Shown piece by piece: positions 1-8,795 of a stretch of 64,000 bases of DNA. The position numbers were made by a program, and so were the translations under genes. Location: NCBI GenBank assembly GCA_026392465.1, contig JAPLCA010000030.1, positions 310,001 through 374,000 on the forward strand, given 5' to 3'. The notes below the pieces were generated by a model. It saw nothing but the letters and a program-made list of their open reading frames with translations, did not search any database and was not told the DNA's origin. The DNA is from Propionibacteriales bacterium. GTDB taxonomy: Bacteria; Actinomycetota; Actinomycetes; Propionibacteriales; Nocardioidaceae. Numbering within the stretch: the first letter of the stretch is position 1; each line of letters begins with the position of its first letter.

Positions 1-191
1 CGACGCCGTTCCACTGCCCGTACTGCGCCGACGAGGACCTGCGTCCTCACGGGGAGACGCATGGCGAGTGGGAGTGTCGCGCCTGTCAGCGGGCCTTCCG
101 CCTCGGATTCATCGGGATCCTCTCCCCCACGACCACCACCCCCGGCACCACACCCAGCACCACCGACCCCTCTGGAAGGAGGACAGCATGA
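1..191 (+). CDS. Small zinc-ribbon protein, 3' part only
   Basis: The reading frame enters from outside the window, and only its last 62 codons (first full codon at 3) are visible. They contain two CxxC pairs, at visible residues 5/8 (C-P-Y-C) and 25/28 (C-R-A-C). This is a classic four-cysteine zinc ribbon, followed by a short hydrophobic stretch and a Thr/Pro-rich tail. The TGA stop overlaps the ATG of the chelatase gene (ATGA), so the two are translationally coupled. Small zinc-ribbon proteins of this sort sit in actinobacterial assimilatory sulfate/sulfite reduction operons beside sulfite reductase and cysH. That, with the downstream siroheme gene, suggests a role there. The function is inferred from context only, and the N-terminus is unseen. 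Confidence 0.75.
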   Translation, partial: TPFHCPYCADEDLRPHGETHGEWECRACQRAFRLGFIGILSPTTTTPGTTPSTTDPSGRRTA

Positions 192-946
192 CTGCACCAG
201 CGTTGATCGCCCTGGCGCACGGCAGCCGCGACCCGCGGTCCGCCGAGACCATCACTGCCCTGACGGAGCGCGTGGCGTGCATGCGTCCCGACCTCCGGGT
301 GGCCACCGCGTTCCTCGACCACTCCGAGCCCGACCTCGACGCCGTGGTCGACCGCCTGGTCGCCGAGGGGCACAGCGAGATCGTCCTCGTCCCCCTCCTG
401 CTCACCGAGGCGTACCACGCGAAGGTCGACGTGCCGGAGGCCGCGAAGGCGGCCCGCGCCCGGCACGAGGGCCTGCAGATCGAGGTGACCGACGTGCTCG
501 GCATCGAGAACGCGTTCTTCCACGTCCTCGACCGTCGACTGCGCGAGGTGCTGCGCGAGAAGCGGGTCCGCGAGCTCGACGCGCTGGTGCTCGCGGGTGC
601 CGGCTCGTCCGACGCGGTCGCGAACGCCACCATCGCCCGGGCCGCCCGGGCGTGGGGTGCGCACCACAAGCTGCCGACGATCGCGGCGTTCGCGTCGAGC
701 GCGCCGCCCGCCGCGGGCGAGGCCGTGCGGGCGCACCGCGCGGACGGACGTCGCAACATCGCGGTCGGTCAGCTCATGCTCGCGCCGGGCTTCCTGCCCG
801 ACCGGGTCAAGGAGCTGGCGTACGAGGCCGGAGCCGTCGCGGTCGCCGAGCCGCTGGGCGTGTCCGACGAGGTGGCCGAGGTCATCCTCGCCCGCTACGC
901 GGTCGGGGCCGTCGAGCTGGTCTCGCTCGACGCGCTCTTCGCCTGA
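188..946 (+). CDS. Sirohydrochlorin chelatase (CbiX/SirB family)
   Basis: A 252-residue protein with the CbiX-family N-terminal signature HGSRD at residues 11-15 and a second conserved His at 77 (in AYHAKVD). These are the two metal-handling histidines of type II chelatases. The length fits a two-domain CbiX-like enzyme. It inserts ferrous iron (siroheme) or cobalt into sirohydrochlorin in the cytoplasm. Placement behind a zinc-ribbon gene of the sulfite-reduction type favours siroheme supply for sulfite reductase. The ATG at 188 is chosen because a GGAAGGAGG ribosome-binding site lies just upstream (174-182) and the upstream stop overlaps it. An upstream in-frame extension exists but has no family similarity. 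Confidence 0.9.
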   Translation: MTAPALIALAHGSRDPRSAETITALTERVACMRPDLRVATAFLDHSEPDLDAVVDRLVAEGHSEIVLVPLLLTEAYHAKVDVPEAAKAARARHEGLQIEVTDVLGIENAFFHVLDRRLREVLREKRVRELDALVLAGAGSSDAVANATIARAARAWGAHHKLPTIAAFASSAPPAAGEAVRAHRADGRRNIAVGQLMLAPGFLPDRVKELAYEAGAVAVAEPLGVSDEVAEVILARYAVGAVELVSLDALFA

Positions 947-990
947 GCACGACCCCGCACGACCCGCGGCCGGACCATCCGCCGCACCTG

Positions 991-1028
991 GCCCGCACCC
1001 CGGGGACTAGCGTTCCCCGGGTGCGGGC
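991..1028 (+). promoter_or_regulatory. Hairpin with embedded -10 box at the AbrB-type gene start
   Basis: GCCCGCACCC at 991-1000 pairs with GGGTGCGGGC at 1019-1028. The stem is about 15 bp with one bulged C. The loop holds TAGCGT (1008-1013), placed exactly 7 nt before the GTG at 1021, the spacing of a leaderless actinobacterial -10 element. The hairpin could also terminate transcripts from the chelatase gene. Both readings are inference. Confidence 0.5.
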
Positions 1029-2058
1029 CTGGTCGCGTCTCGGGATCTTCGTCGTCGTCGCGTCGACGGCGCTGGTCCTCGCCCGGGTGCCGTCGGCTCT
1101 GCTCTTCGGCGGGCTGCTGGGTGCCCTGGCCTACGCGCTGCTCGCACCGGGGCGGCTCGCTCCCCGAGCCCTCGACGCGCCCCGCTGGGTGTCGCTCGCC
1201 GGGCAGGGCGTCGTGGGGACGATCGTCGGGGCGTCCGTCGACTGGGGGACGTTCACGTCGCTGGGCTGGTCGTGGCCCGTGGTGGTGGCGGTCTCGGCGT
1301 CGACGATCGTCGTGAGCGTCCTGGCCGGACAGCTGCTGCGCCTGCACCGGGACGTGACGCCGGTGACGGCGGCCTTCGCCTCGATCGCCGGCGGGGCGTC
1401 GGGCATGACGGCCCTCTCGCGTGACCTCGGCGCCGACGACCGGGTCGTGACGGTGCTGCAGTACCTGCGCGTGCTGGTGGTGCTGTTCAGCCTGCCGCTC
1501 GTGGTCGGCCTGGTCTTCCACGAGCGCGGTGGGGCAGCCTCCGGTGGGTTCGTCCTCGGCAGCGGACGCGACCTGCTGTACTGCGCCGTGGCGGTCGGGT
1601 CAGGACTGCTGCTGGGCCGCGTCGCGCACCTGCCGTCGCCGGCCATCCTCGGCCCGGTGGTCACCGCGGCGGCACTGCACGCCGTGCCGGGGTTCACCGA
1701 CGCCGTGGTGCCGACCTGGGTGGAGGGCCTCGGCTACCTGGCGATCGGTCTCCAGGTCGGGCTGCGGTTCACGCTCGACAGCCTGCGGTCGATCGCACGG
1801 ATGCTCCCGACCGCTGCCGTCTCCATCGCGCTCACCATGGTGACGTGCGCGGGGCTGGGCCTCGCCCTCGCCTCGGCGACCGGGACGAGCCGGCTCGACG
1901 CGTACCTGGCGACGACGCCCGGTGGTCTCTACGCCGTGCTCGCGACGTCGACCTCCACCGGCGGCAACGTCACCTTCGTGACGGCCGTGCAGCTGCTCCG
2001 GCTGCTGCTGGTGCTGCTGCTCGCGCCGGCCCTGGCCCGGCTGCTGCGCCGGGGCTGA
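1021..2058 (+). CDS. AbrB-family integral membrane protein
   Basis: A 345-residue, very hydrophobic protein with about ten predicted membrane spans arranged as an internal duplication, as in the membrane AbrB family (PF05145; not the DNA-binding AbrB). Gly-rich motifs of the family are visible in each half: SIAGGASGMTAL near residue 120 and TPGGLYAVLA near 300. Members are putative transporters, and some are linked to ammonia or amino-acid export, but the substrate is not established. The GTG at 1021 is chosen because the coding region upstream lacks any family signal and a leaderless -10 (TAGCGT) lies 7 nt before it. It is followed convergently by the PPK2 gene after 2 nt. Confidence 0.8.
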   Translation: MRAWSRLGIFVVVASTALVLARVPSALLFGGLLGALAYALLAPGRLAPRALDAPRWVSLAGQGVVGTIVGASVDWGTFTSLGWSWPVVVAVSASTIVVSVLAGQLLRLHRDVTPVTAAFASIAGGASGMTALSRDLGADDRVVTVLQYLRVLVVLFSLPLVVGLVFHERGGAASGGFVLGSGRDLLYCAVAVGSGLLLGRVAHLPSPAILGPVVTAAALHAVPGFTDAVVPTWVEGLGYLAIGLQVGLRFTLDSLRSIARMLPTAAVSIALTMVTCAGLGLALASATGTSRLDAYLATTPGGLYAVLATSTSTGGNVTFVTAVQLLRLLLVLLLAPALARLLRRG

Positions 2059-2060
2059 CG

Positions 2061-2894
2061 TCAGCGGGAGCCTGCGAGCCGGGCGCGCTGCTCGTCGACG
2101 TCGTAGTCGGCCTCGGGCCACGTCAGGTCCAGCGCGCGCAGGTGCTCCAGGAGCAGCCTGCCGACGGCCCAGTTGCGGTACCACTTGCGTCCGCTGGGCA
2201 CCACGTGCCACGGCGCGACGTCGGTCGAGGTGCGCTGGAGCACCAGGTCGTACGCCTGCTGGTAGTCGTCCCACAGCTCGCGCTCGTCGATGTCGCCCGG
2301 GTTGAACTTCCAGTGCTTCGTCGGGTCGTCGAGGCGGGCGAGGAGCCGGGCGGCCTGGTCGTCGGGGCTGATGTGCAGCAGGCACTTGAGGACCGTCCCG
2401 CCGGACTCCACGTAGCGCCGCTCGAAGGCGTTGATCGCGTCGTAGCGTCGCTCGATCTCCTCCGCGTCGGCCAGCCGGCGCACGCGCCCGATCAGCACGT
2501 CCTCGTAGTGGGAGCGGTCGAAGACGCCGAGCTCACCGGCGGAGGGCAGCTGCCGCTCGATGCGCCAGAGGAAGTCGTGGGCGAGCTCCTCGGGCGTCGG
2601 CTTCTTGAAGGAGGCGATGCGGACCCCGAGCGGGCTGACCAGGCCGACGACCTTCTCGATCGTGCCGCCCTTGCCGGAGGTGTCCATGCCCTGGAGCACG
2701 AGCAGCACGGAACGGGGGTCGCCCGTCGTGCCGTGGGCGTGCAGCCGCTCCTGCAGGTCGGCCAGCTCGGCCCCGAGCTCCGCGAGCGCGGCCTTGCCTG
2801 CCGCCTTGTCGCCGTCGAAGCCGGGGGTCGAGCGGGAGTCGACCTCGGCGAGGCTGGTCACGGTGGACAGCGTGCTGCTCAGGCTCTGCGACAT
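2061..2894 (-). CDS. ppk2: Polyphosphate kinase 2 family protein (PPK2)
   Basis: A 277-residue cytoplasmic P-loop kinase. The Walker A sequence GMDTSGKGG is at residues 69-77 and the lid/Walker B signature FDRSHYED at 125-132, both diagnostic of PPK2 (PF03976). It transfers phosphate between polyphosphate and nucleotides, usually making NTP or NDP from polyP. The single-domain length suggests a class I or III enzyme; substrate preference (NMP or NDP) cannot be read from this. The ATG at 2894 follows a reverse-strand TACGGT box (2901-2906) by 6 nt, so the mRNA is probably leaderless. It is divergent from the RibD-like gene, whose start lies only 27 bp away. Confidence 0.93.
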   Translation of the reverse strand: MSQSLSSTLSTVTSLAEVDSRSTPGFDGDKAAGKAALAELGAELADLQERLHAHGTTGDPRSVLLVLQGMDTSGKGGTIEKVVGLVSPLGVRIASFKKPTPEELAHDFLWRIERQLPSAGELGVFDRSHYEDVLIGRVRRLADAEEIERRYDAINAFERRYVESGGTVLKCLLHISPDDQAARLLARLDDPTKHWKFNPGDIDERELWDDYQQAYDLVLQRTSTDVAPWHVVPSGRKWYRNWAVGRLLLEHLRALDLTWPEADYDVDEQRARLAGSR

Positions 2895-2900
2895 GTCGCC

Positions 2901-2914
2901 ACCGTACCTAGGGT
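2901..2914. promoter_or_regulatory. Back-to-back leaderless promoters of ppk2 and the RibD-like gene
   Basis: The minus-strand -10 TACGGT occupies 2901-2906 (6 nt before the ppk2 ATG at 2894). The plus-strand -10 TAGGGT occupies 2909-2914 (7 nt before the ATG at 2922). The two boxes are 2 bp apart, so each promoter's -35 region lies inside the other gene's first codons. Simultaneous firing looks sterically unlikely. Confidence 0.65.
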
Positions 2915-2921
2915 GGGCGTC

Positions 2922-3581
2922 ATGGCCACGCCGACGATCGACCCTGCTCTCTACGCCTACCCCGACCTCGAGGAGGGCCGCGCCTGGGTGCGGGTCAACT
3001 TCGTCAGCAGCGTCGACGGCTCGGCCGAGGGGGCGGACGGCCGGTCGGGCTCGCTGGGCACCGACGCCGACCAGGCCGTGTTCGGGCTCCTGCGCGAGCT
3101 GTGCGACGTCGTGCTCGTGTCGGCCGGCACCGCCCGGTCGGAGGACTACGGACCGGTCGACGACGGCGTGCTCGCGCTCGTCAGCCGGAGCCTCGACGTG
3201 CCCGACCGGCTGCGGGTGCCGGGCGTGCTCGTGGTCGCCCCCGGCTCGGCCGACCAGGAGCAGGTGGTCGCGCTGGAGGGTGCGGGCGTGGAGGTGCTGC
3301 TCACGGGCGAGGAGGAGGTCGACTGGCCGGCGGCGCTCGCCGAGCTCGGCCGCCGCGGCCTGCAGCGCGTGCTGTGCGAGGGCGGCCCGTCGCTGCTCTC
3401 CGGGCTCACCGCGCTCGACCTGGTGGACGAGCTGTGCCTGACCGTCTCCCCCGTCCTCGTGGCGGGTGACGGTCAGCGCATCTCGACCGGCGGGGAGGCG
3501 GCGGAGGTGCCCCTGCGGCTGGCGCACGCCGTCGACGTCGACGGCACGCTGCTCACCCGGTGGGTGCGGCAGGGACGCTGA
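2922..3581 (+). CDS. Pyrimidine reductase family protein (RibD C-terminal-like)
   Basis: A 219-residue protein of the RibD_C/dihydrofolate-reductase-like fold (PF01872). It has NFVSSVDG at residues 26-33 (the substrate-side N-S-x-D-G motif) and the NADPH-binding CEGGPSLL motif at 152-159. Family members reduce the ribosyl group of riboflavin-pathway pyrimidines. Stand-alone copies outside rib operons are common in actinobacteria and their substrates are mostly unknown. No deaminase domain is attached. The start follows a TAGGGT -10 by 7 nt, so the mRNA is likely leaderless. The 3' end overlaps the convergent SGNH hydrolase gene by 29 bp. Confidence 0.82.
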   Translation: MATPTIDPALYAYPDLEEGRAWVRVNFVSSVDGSAEGADGRSGSLGTDADQAVFGLLRELCDVVLVSAGTARSEDYGPVDDGVLALVSRSLDVPDRLRVPGVLVVAPGSADQEQVVALEGAGVEVLLTGEEEVDWPAALAELGRRGLQRVLCEGGPSLLSGLTALDLVDELCLTVSPVLVAGDGQRISTGGEAAEVPLRLAHAVDVDGTLLTRWVRQGR

Positions 3582-4422
3582 CCCGGTCGTCCGGCACGAC
3601 CGCGAGGTCGGGGGCGAGGTGGCCGAACGGCACCTCGTCGTGCTCCCCCAGCGCGGCGAGCACCGACGGCAGCATGGCCTTCGCCGTCCGCTTGTAGCCG
3701 AGCGAGCTGGGGTGGAAGCGGTCGAGGCTGAACATCTCGTCAGGGTTCGTGATGAAGAACGGCCCCACGACGTCCGCGAGCGAGACGACGTACGCGCCGT
3801 GGCGCAGCGCCGCCTCCTGCTGCGCGGCGGCGAGCTGACGGGAGGCCCGCGACCCGAGCGCGCGCAGCGGCTGCGGCACGGGAGTGAGCGCGCCGAGGTC
3901 CGGGCAGGTGCCGACGACCACGGCGCTGCCCCGGGTCCGCAGTGCGGAGACGCAGGCCTCGAGGTGGCTCACCGACTCGACCACCGGCACCCGGTGCGTC
4001 ACGTCGTTGCCCCCCACGACGACGACCGCCACGTCGGGCGTGTAGTCGGCCGGCAGGGAGGCGAGCTGCTCGGCGAGCCGGCTGCTCTCGGACCCGACGA
4101 CGGCGGCGGTGCGCAGCCGCACGGCGCGCTCGGTGCGCTTGGACACCTGGCGGGCGAGCCGAGCACCGAGCGTCCCCCGCGGCCCGTCGGCCCCCAGTCC
4201 CGCGGCGATGGAGTCACCCAGCACCAGCAGGTCGATGGTGCCGCCGTGCCGCTTCTTGTACACGCGGTCGGCCCTGGGCGCGTCCTCGCCGAGCGGCTTG
4301 CCGATCGCCTCGCGCGCGAGCGCGGCCTGGTGCTGCAGGACGGCACGCGCACCCCACGCGGCGGCGACCCCCGCCGTCGCGGTCACCAGCAGGCCCGTCG
4401 CCACCGTCCTCGTCACTCCCAC
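3553..4422 (-). CDS. SGNH/GDSL-family hydrolase with N-terminal membrane anchor
   Basis: A 289-residue protein if started at the GTG at 4422, which has GGGAGG nine bases upstream. An in-frame ATG at 4488 would add 22 residues, but they look non-native. The first ~25 residues form a membrane anchor or signal. The esterase blocks follow in order: GDS at 69-71 (nucleophile Ser), GGND at 137-140, and DRFHPS with D234/H237. So the complete Ser-Asp-His catalytic set of SGNH hydrolases is present. The enzyme is probably an extracytoplasmic esterase or lipase; the substrate is unknown. It is divergent from msrB and convergent, with a 29-bp overlap, with the RibD-like gene. Confidence 0.85.
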   Translation of the reverse strand: MGVTRTVATGLLVTATAGVAAAWGARAVLQHQAALAREAIGKPLGEDAPRADRVYKKRHGGTIDLLVLGDSIAAGLGADGPRGTLGARLARQVSKRTERAVRLRTAAVVGSESSRLAEQLASLPADYTPDVAVVVVGGNDVTHRVPVVESVSHLEACVSALRTRGSAVVVGTCPDLGALTPVPQPLRALGSRASRQLAAAQQEAALRHGAYVVSLADVVGPFFITNPDEMFSLDRFHPSSLGYKRTAKAMLPSVLAALGEHDEVPFGHLAPDLAVVPDDRVSVPAAPTG

Positions 4423-4474
4423 GAGGACGTTCCTCCCACACCCGCGTGAACAGGTGGTCTCTTGCACCTGAACG

Positions 4475-4480
4475 TAGGCT
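4475..4480 (+). promoter_or_regulatory. Leaderless -10 box of msrB
   Basis: TAGGCT lies 6 nt before the msrB ATG at 4487. No ribosome-binding site can fit, so translation should start at the mRNA 5' end. Confidence 0.6.
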
Positions 4481-4486
4481 GGAGAC

Positions 4487-4909
4487 ATGAGCGACCAGGC
4501 GGGGAAGACCAGCTACGACGTCGAGAAGACCAACGAGGAGTGGCGCGCCGAGCTGAGCGCCGCCGAGTACCACGTGCTCCGCGAGGCCGGCACCGAGCGG
4601 CCGTTCAGCTCCCCGTTCGAGACGGACCCGACCGAGGCCGTCTACGCCTGCCGCGCCTGCGGCTCCGAGCTGTTCCGCAGCGACACCAAGTTCGACGCCC
4701 ACTGCGGCTGGCCGGCGTTCTACGCCCCGCTCGCGGAGGACCGCGTCGAGTACATCGAGGACCGCTCGATGGGCATGCGTCGCGTCGAGGTCCGCTGCGC
4801 CACCTGCGGCTCCCACCTGGGCCACGTCTTCGAGGGCGAGGGCTTCCCGACCCCCACCGACCAGCGGTTCTGCATCAACGGCATCAGCCTGACCCAGGTC
4901 CCCGTCTGA
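4487..4909 (+). CDS. msrB: Peptide-methionine (R)-S-oxide reductase
   Basis: A 140-residue cytoplasmic enzyme that reduces the R epimer of methionine sulfoxide in proteins. All family landmarks are present: zinc cysteines C55/C58 and C104/C107, the CGWPAF block with recycling Cys73, and the catalytic Cys129 in RFCINGISL. The length is normal for a single-domain MsrB. The gene stands alone behind a leaderless promoter. It is followed by a composite palindromic repeat that separates it from the convergent hemQ. Confidence 0.96.
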   Translation: MSDQAGKTSYDVEKTNEEWRAELSAAEYHVLREAGTERPFSSPFETDPTEAVYACRACGSELFRSDTKFDAHCGWPAFYAPLAEDRVEYIEDRSMGMRRVEVRCATCGSHLGHVFEGEGFPTPTDQRFCINGISLTQVPV

Positions 4910-4929
4910 CCCCTTCGCGGTCGACGGGA

Positions 4930-5033
4930 GATTCCCAGGTGGACCTGGGAATCGCAGCCACGCACGGCTTGCTTTCCGTGCGTGGCTGAGTTTTCCGTGC
5001 CCCGCTCAAGATTCCCAGGTCGACCTGGGAATC
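4930..5033. repeat. Composite palindrome repeat, copy 1 (palindrome-hairpin-palindrome)
   Basis: Two copies of a 24-bp palindrome, half-site GATTCCCAGGTC, lie at 4930-4953 (one mismatch at the dyad centre) and 5010-5033 (perfect). Between them is a hairpin with CAGCCACGCACGG (4955-4967) pairing perfectly with 4976-4988. The same three-part arrangement recurs at 57216-57423. Both are in gaps between convergent genes (here msrB and hemQ). They may serve as two-way terminators or as REP/BIME-type DNA repeats. Confidence 0.85.
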
Positions 5034-5038
5034 CCTGA

Positions 5039-5743
5039 TCAGGGCCAGACGGCGGTGAGGTCGCTCGGGTCGTGGCGGCGGCCGGTGTAGAAGGGGATCT
5101 CCTCGCGCACGTGGCGGCGGGCGGTGCTGGCGCGCAGGTCGCGCATGAGGTCGACGATGCGGTGCAGCTCGTCGGCCTCGAAGGCCAGGATCCACTCGTA
5201 GTCGCCGAGCGCGAACGACGCGACGGTGTTGGCGCGGACGTCCGGGTAGGGGCGGGCCTGCATGCCGTGCTCCTTGAGCATCGCGCGGCGCTCCTCGTCG
5301 GGCAGCAGGTACCACTCGTAGGAGCGGACGAAGGGGTACACGCAGACCCAGTCGCGCACGGTCTCGTCGGCCATGAACGCGGGCACGTGCGACTTGTTGA
5401 ACTCCGCGGGACGGTGCAGCGCGGTCTGCGACCACACCGGCGTCATCCGCGAGCCCAGCGCCGTCCGACGGAACGCGTTGTAGGCGGCCTGCAGAGCGTC
5501 GGCGGACGACGCGTGCCACCAGACCATGAGGTCCGCGTCGGCGCGCATGCCGCTGACGTCGTAGAGGCCCCGCACCACGACGTCGTCGTCGGCGAGGCGC
5601 TTCACCAGGTCGTCGACCTCGGCGGCCTCCGCGGCACGGTCGGCGTCACCGAGCACGCGCTCGAGCTTGAAGACCGACCACATCGTGTAGCGGATGGTCT
5701 CGTTGATCTCCTTGGCCAGCTTTCCCTGGTTCGGCACGCTCAT
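5039..5743 (-). CDS. hemQ: Coproheme decarboxylase (HemQ/ChdC)
   Basis: A 234-residue chlorite-dismutase-fold protein. It carries the HemQ block with a catalytic Tyr at 136 ([13 protein letters not shown]) and the proximal heme-ligand His at 159 (KEHG). It makes protoheme from coproheme by oxidative decarboxylation in the Gram-positive coproporphyrin-dependent pathway. It is last in the minus-strand hemE-cgoX-hemQ cluster, 23 nt after cgoX, which fits the pathway order. The start at 5743 is preceded by a GGGGGGAGA ribosome-binding region. Its stop codon lies just inside the composite palindrome region. Confidence 0.94.
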   Translation of the reverse strand: MSVPNQGKLAKEINETIRYTMWSVFKLERVLGDADRAAEAAEVDDLVKRLADDDVVVRGLYDVSGMRADADLMVWWHASSADALQAAYNAFRRTALGSRMTPVWSQTALHRPAEFNKSHVPAFMADETVRDWVCVYPFVRSYEWYLLPDEERRAMLKEHGMQARPYPDVRANTVASFALGDYEWILAFEADELHRIVDLMRDLRASTARRHVREEIPFYTGRRHDPSDLTAVWP

Positions 5744-5766
5744 GCGCCCATTCTCCCCCCCGTGGC

Positions 5767-7089
5767 TCAGCGCGCGAGGAGGCGGGCGGCCGCCGCCCGC
5801 GCCGAGGCGACGACGGCCGGGATGCCGACACCCTGGTAGGCCGCACCGCACACCTCGAGGCCGTCCACGCGCGCCACCGCCGCCTCGACCGTCGCCACAC
5901 GATCCAGGTGGCCCACGTCGTACTGCGGCAGGCCACCCCCCCACCGCTGGACGTGCGTCGCCAGCACCGACGGCAGCGGCCCGTAGGCGGCCCTCAGGTC
6001 GGCGAGCGCCAGCGCGGCCACCTCGGCGTCGTCGCGGTGGAGCACGGCGGTGTCGCCGGCCCTGCCGATCGACGCGCGCACGACCGTGCGGTCGCCCGCG
6101 CGCTCCCCCAGCCAGGCCCACTTCTGCGACGAGATCGTCGACCCCTTCACGACCGTGCCGTCCACCGGTGGCACGAGGAATCCGGAGCCCTCCACCTCGA
6201 TGGCCCCGTCGAGCACGAACGTCACCAGCGCCATCGAGGCGTAGTCGACCGCGGCGAGCGCGAAGGCGGCCGGCGGAGCGACCTCGGCGAGCAGGCGTGC
6301 GGTGGCCGGAGCCGGCGTCGCGACGACGACGGCGTCGACCTCGAAGGTCTCGATCGCGGACACCGGTCCCGCCGAGACCGTCCAGACGCCGCCGTCGACC
6401 CGCACGGCCCGCACGGTCGACCGGAGCCGCACGTCGAGGTCGCCGTGCTCGACGACGCGCTGCGGGAGCGTGCCCACCCCGCCGACGACGCCCGCGAACA
6501 CGGGCGTGGCGAGGGTGCGCGTCGCGGCCCGGGTCGCAGCAGCCCCCGCGAGAGGATCGGCACCCAGCGCCAGCACCTGCGGCGCCGCGGCACGCAGGGA
6601 CAAGCGGTCCGCATGACCCGCGTAGACGCCACCGAGCAGCGGCTCGACGAGCCGGTCGACCACGTCGCGGCCGACCCGCGGCTTGAGGAAGGCGGCGACG
6701 GACACGTCACCCTCGGGCACGGGCTCGGCGTGTCCCGTCGGACGCTCCGCGAGGATCCCCGACGCGTCGAGCGCGTCCAGGTCGGCGGGCACGCCCATGA
6801 CGGTCGGCGGCAGCGGACGCAGCGCGCCCCGCGTCCAGATCGACGCCGACGTCGTCGCCGGGTGGGTCAGCGCGGCCCCGACCCGGGTGGCGAGGTCGAC
6901 GGCCTCGGGCCGTCGGGCCAGCATCGACTCCGCGCCGACGTCGACGCGCAGGTCGCCCACGTCGTCCACGCGCAGCTTGCCGCCCACCTGGTCCGCACCC
7001 TCGAGCACGACGACGTCGCACCCCGCCTCACGCAGGTCGAGGGCGGCGACCAGACCCGCGATGCCGGCCCCGACGACGGCGACGCGCAT
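5767..7089 (-). CDS. hemY: Coproporphyrinogen III oxidase, HemY/CgoX type
   Basis: A 440-residue FAD-dependent oxidase. The N-terminal dinucleotide-binding GAGIAGL sits at residues 7-13 with the following acidic strand end ([11 protein letters not shown]). The C-terminal FAD-closing segment [18 protein letters not shown] is typical of the HemY family. In actinobacteria this protein oxidises coproporphyrinogen III to coproporphyrin III ahead of ferrochelatase and HemQ. The ATG at 7089 shares one base with the hemE stop (TGATG), so translation is coupled. The frame stays open far upstream, but only the part from 7089 shows family features. Confidence 0.93.
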   Translation of the reverse strand: MRVAVVGAGIAGLVAALDLREAGCDVVVLEGADQVGGKLRVDDVGDLRVDVGAESMLARRPEAVDLATRVGAALTHPATTSASIWTRGALRPLPPTVMGVPADLDALDASGILAERPTGHAEPVPEGDVSVAAFLKPRVGRDVVDRLVEPLLGGVYAGHADRLSLRAAAPQVLALGADPLAGAAATRAATRTLATPVFAGVVGGVGTLPQRVVEHGDLDVRLRSTVRAVRVDGGVWTVSAGPVSAIETFEVDAVVVATPAPATARLLAEVAPPAAFALAAVDYASMALVTFVLDGAIEVEGSGFLVPPVDGTVVKGSTISSQKWAWLGERAGDRTVVRASIGRAGDTAVLHRDDAEVAALALADLRAAYGPLPSVLATHVQRWGGGLPQYDVGHLDRVATVEAAVARVDGLEVCGAAYQGVGIPAVVASARAAAARLLAR

Positions 7090-8138
7090 CAGACGCGCTC
7101 GTAGCCGTGCACGAAGTCGACGAGACCCTTCACCGCGTCGGGATCGGTCTGCGGCAGCACGCCGTGGCCCAGGTTGAACACGTGCCCCCGGGCGCCTCGG
7201 CCCCGCTCGATCGCGGCGGCCGCCTTCGTGTGCAGCACGTCCGCCGGGGCGAACAGCAGCGTCGGGTCGAGGTTGCCCTGCACGGAACGGTGCGGTCCGA
7301 CCTTCTCGATGGCGCGGTCCAGCGGCACGCGCCAGTCGACGCCGACCACGTCGGCGCCGACGTCGCCCATCTGGTCGAGCAGCTCGCCCGTGCCGACACC
7401 GAAGTGGATGCGCGGCACGCCGAGGTCGGCGACCGACTCGAGCGCGCGCCGCGAGTGGGGAGCCACGTAGGTCTCGTAGTCCGACGGCGACAGCGCACCG
7501 GCCCAGGAGTCGAACAGCTGCACCGCGGAGGCGCCGGCCTCGACCTGCACCCGCAGGAAGTCGGCCGCCAGGTGCGAGAGCCGCTCGAGCAGGTCGTTCC
7601 AGAGCCCGGTCTGCGAGTACATCAGCTGCTTGGTGACGCGGTGGTCGCGCGACGGTCCGCCCTCGACCAGGTACGACGCGAGCGTGAACGGGGCGCCGGC
7701 GAAGCCGATGAGCGGCGTGCCGCCCAGCTCGCCCACGAGCGCCCGGGCCGCCGCGGCGATGCTCTCGACGTCGTCGGGCTCGAGCCGGCGCAGCTGGTCG
7801 AGCTGTCCGCGTCGACGGATCGGGTCGGCGATCACCGGTCCCGTGCCGGGCACGATGTCGAGGTCCACCCCGATCGCCTTGAGCGGCACGACGATGTCGG
7901 AGAAGAAGATCGCCGCGTCGACGCCGTAGCGACGCACCGGCTGCATCGTGATCTCGACGACGAGGTCGGTCGTGAAGCACGAGTCGAGCATCGCGACGCC
8001 CTCGCGCACCTTCAGGTACTCCGGCAGGTGACGACCCGCCTGACGCATGAACCAGACGGGCGTGCGGCTCGTGGGCTCGCCACGGCACGCGCGCAGGAAG
8101 TCGCTGTCGACGAGAAGGGCGGAGGGGGAGGTGGTCAC
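7089..8138 (-). CDS. hemE: Uroporphyrinogen decarboxylase
   Basis: A 349-residue enzyme that decarboxylates uroporphyrinogen III to coproporphyrinogen III. The substrate-binding signature [13 protein letters not shown] lies at residues 29-41. [18 protein letters not shown] near residue 145 and the C-terminal FNLGHGVLP block are also conserved. It is first in the hemE-cgoX-hemQ run. The GTG at 8138 follows a GAGAAT box (reverse strand, 8145-8150) by 6 nt and has no Shine-Dalgarno, so the operon mRNA is probably leaderless. It is divergent from the DUF3000 gene. Confidence 0.95.
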   Translation of the reverse strand: MTTSPSALLVDSDFLRACRGEPTSRTPVWFMRQAGRHLPEYLKVREGVAMLDSCFTTDLVVEITMQPVRRYGVDAAIFFSDIVVPLKAIGVDLDIVPGTGPVIADPIRRRGQLDQLRRLEPDDVESIAAAARALVGELGGTPLIGFAGAPFTLASYLVEGGPSRDHRVTKQLMYSQTGLWNDLLERLSHLAADFLRVQVEAGASAVQLFDSWAGALSPSDYETYVAPHSRRALESVADLGVPRIHFGVGTGELLDQMGDVGADVVGVDWRVPLDRAIEKVGPHRSVQGNLDPTLLFAPADVLHTKAAAAIERGRGARGHVFNLGHGVLPQTDPDAVKGLVDFVHGYERV

Positions 8139-8204
8139 CGAGGGATTCTCTCAGGGGTGGGATCACCGTCTGCGTGTCGGGACCCGGTCGGCGCCCGGAG
8201 TGCC

Positions 8205-8210
8205 TACCAT
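8205..8210 (+). promoter_or_regulatory. Leaderless -10 box of the DUF3000 gene
   Basis: TACCAT lies 6 nt before the GTG at 8217. Its position supports this GTG over more upstream in-frame starts. Confidence 0.55.
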
Positions 8211-8216
8211 CGGCCT

Positions 8217-8795
8217 GTGGGCGCCCGCAGCGAGTTCGATCACACCCCTCCGGCGTTCGCCGCTGCCCTGGAGCAGCTGATGGCCGCACCGGTGCGTCCC
8301 GAGGTGGTCGTCGACGAGATCCCCGCACCCCAGCGGATCGCGCCCTTCGCCCACGCCCTGAGCGGCGACCTGGAGGTCGGCGGCGACGACGTCGCCACCG
8401 GACGCTTCATCCTGCTGCACGACCCCGCCGGCAACGACGCGTGGGACGGCACGTTCCGCTGCGTCACGTTCGCGCGGGCCGAGGTCGAGCGCGAGATGGC
8501 CGAGGACCCCGCCCTGGCGACCGTCGGCTGGAGCTGGCTGGTCGACGCGCTCGAGACGCAGGGCGGCACGCACACCGCGGCCAGCGGCAGCGTCACGGTC
8601 GTGAGCACCGAGACCTTCGGCGAGATGGCCGGCGACACCGGCTCGGCCCAGGTCGAGATCCGCGCGTCCTGGACGCCCACCTCCGAGGCCGGTGCGCACG
8701 TCGCCGCGTGGACCGAGCTGCTCTGCACGCTGGCCGGCCTGCCTCCGCTCGCGCCGGGGGTCGTCCCGCTGCAGCGTCGCCGAGGTCGCCGTTGA
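8217..8795 (+). CDS. DUF3000 family protein
   Basis: A 192-residue soluble acidic protein recognised as the actinobacterial DUF3000 family by its core DPAGNDAWDGTFRCV and GWSWLVDALE segments and by its position between hemE and an RNase D gene, a common actinobacterial arrangement. Its biochemical function is not known. The start is set by the TACCAT box. Its TGA overlaps the TTG proposed as the RNase D start, suggesting one transcript. Confidence 0.78.
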   Translation: MGARSEFDHTPPAFAAALEQLMAAPVRPEVVVDEIPAPQRIAPFAHALSGDLEVGGDDVATGRFILLHDPAGNDAWDGTFRCVTFARAEVEREMAEDPALATVGWSWLVDALETQGGTHTAASGSVTVVSTETFGEMAGDTGSAQVEIRASWTPTSEAGAHVAAWTELLCTLAGLPPLAPGVVPLQRRRGRR

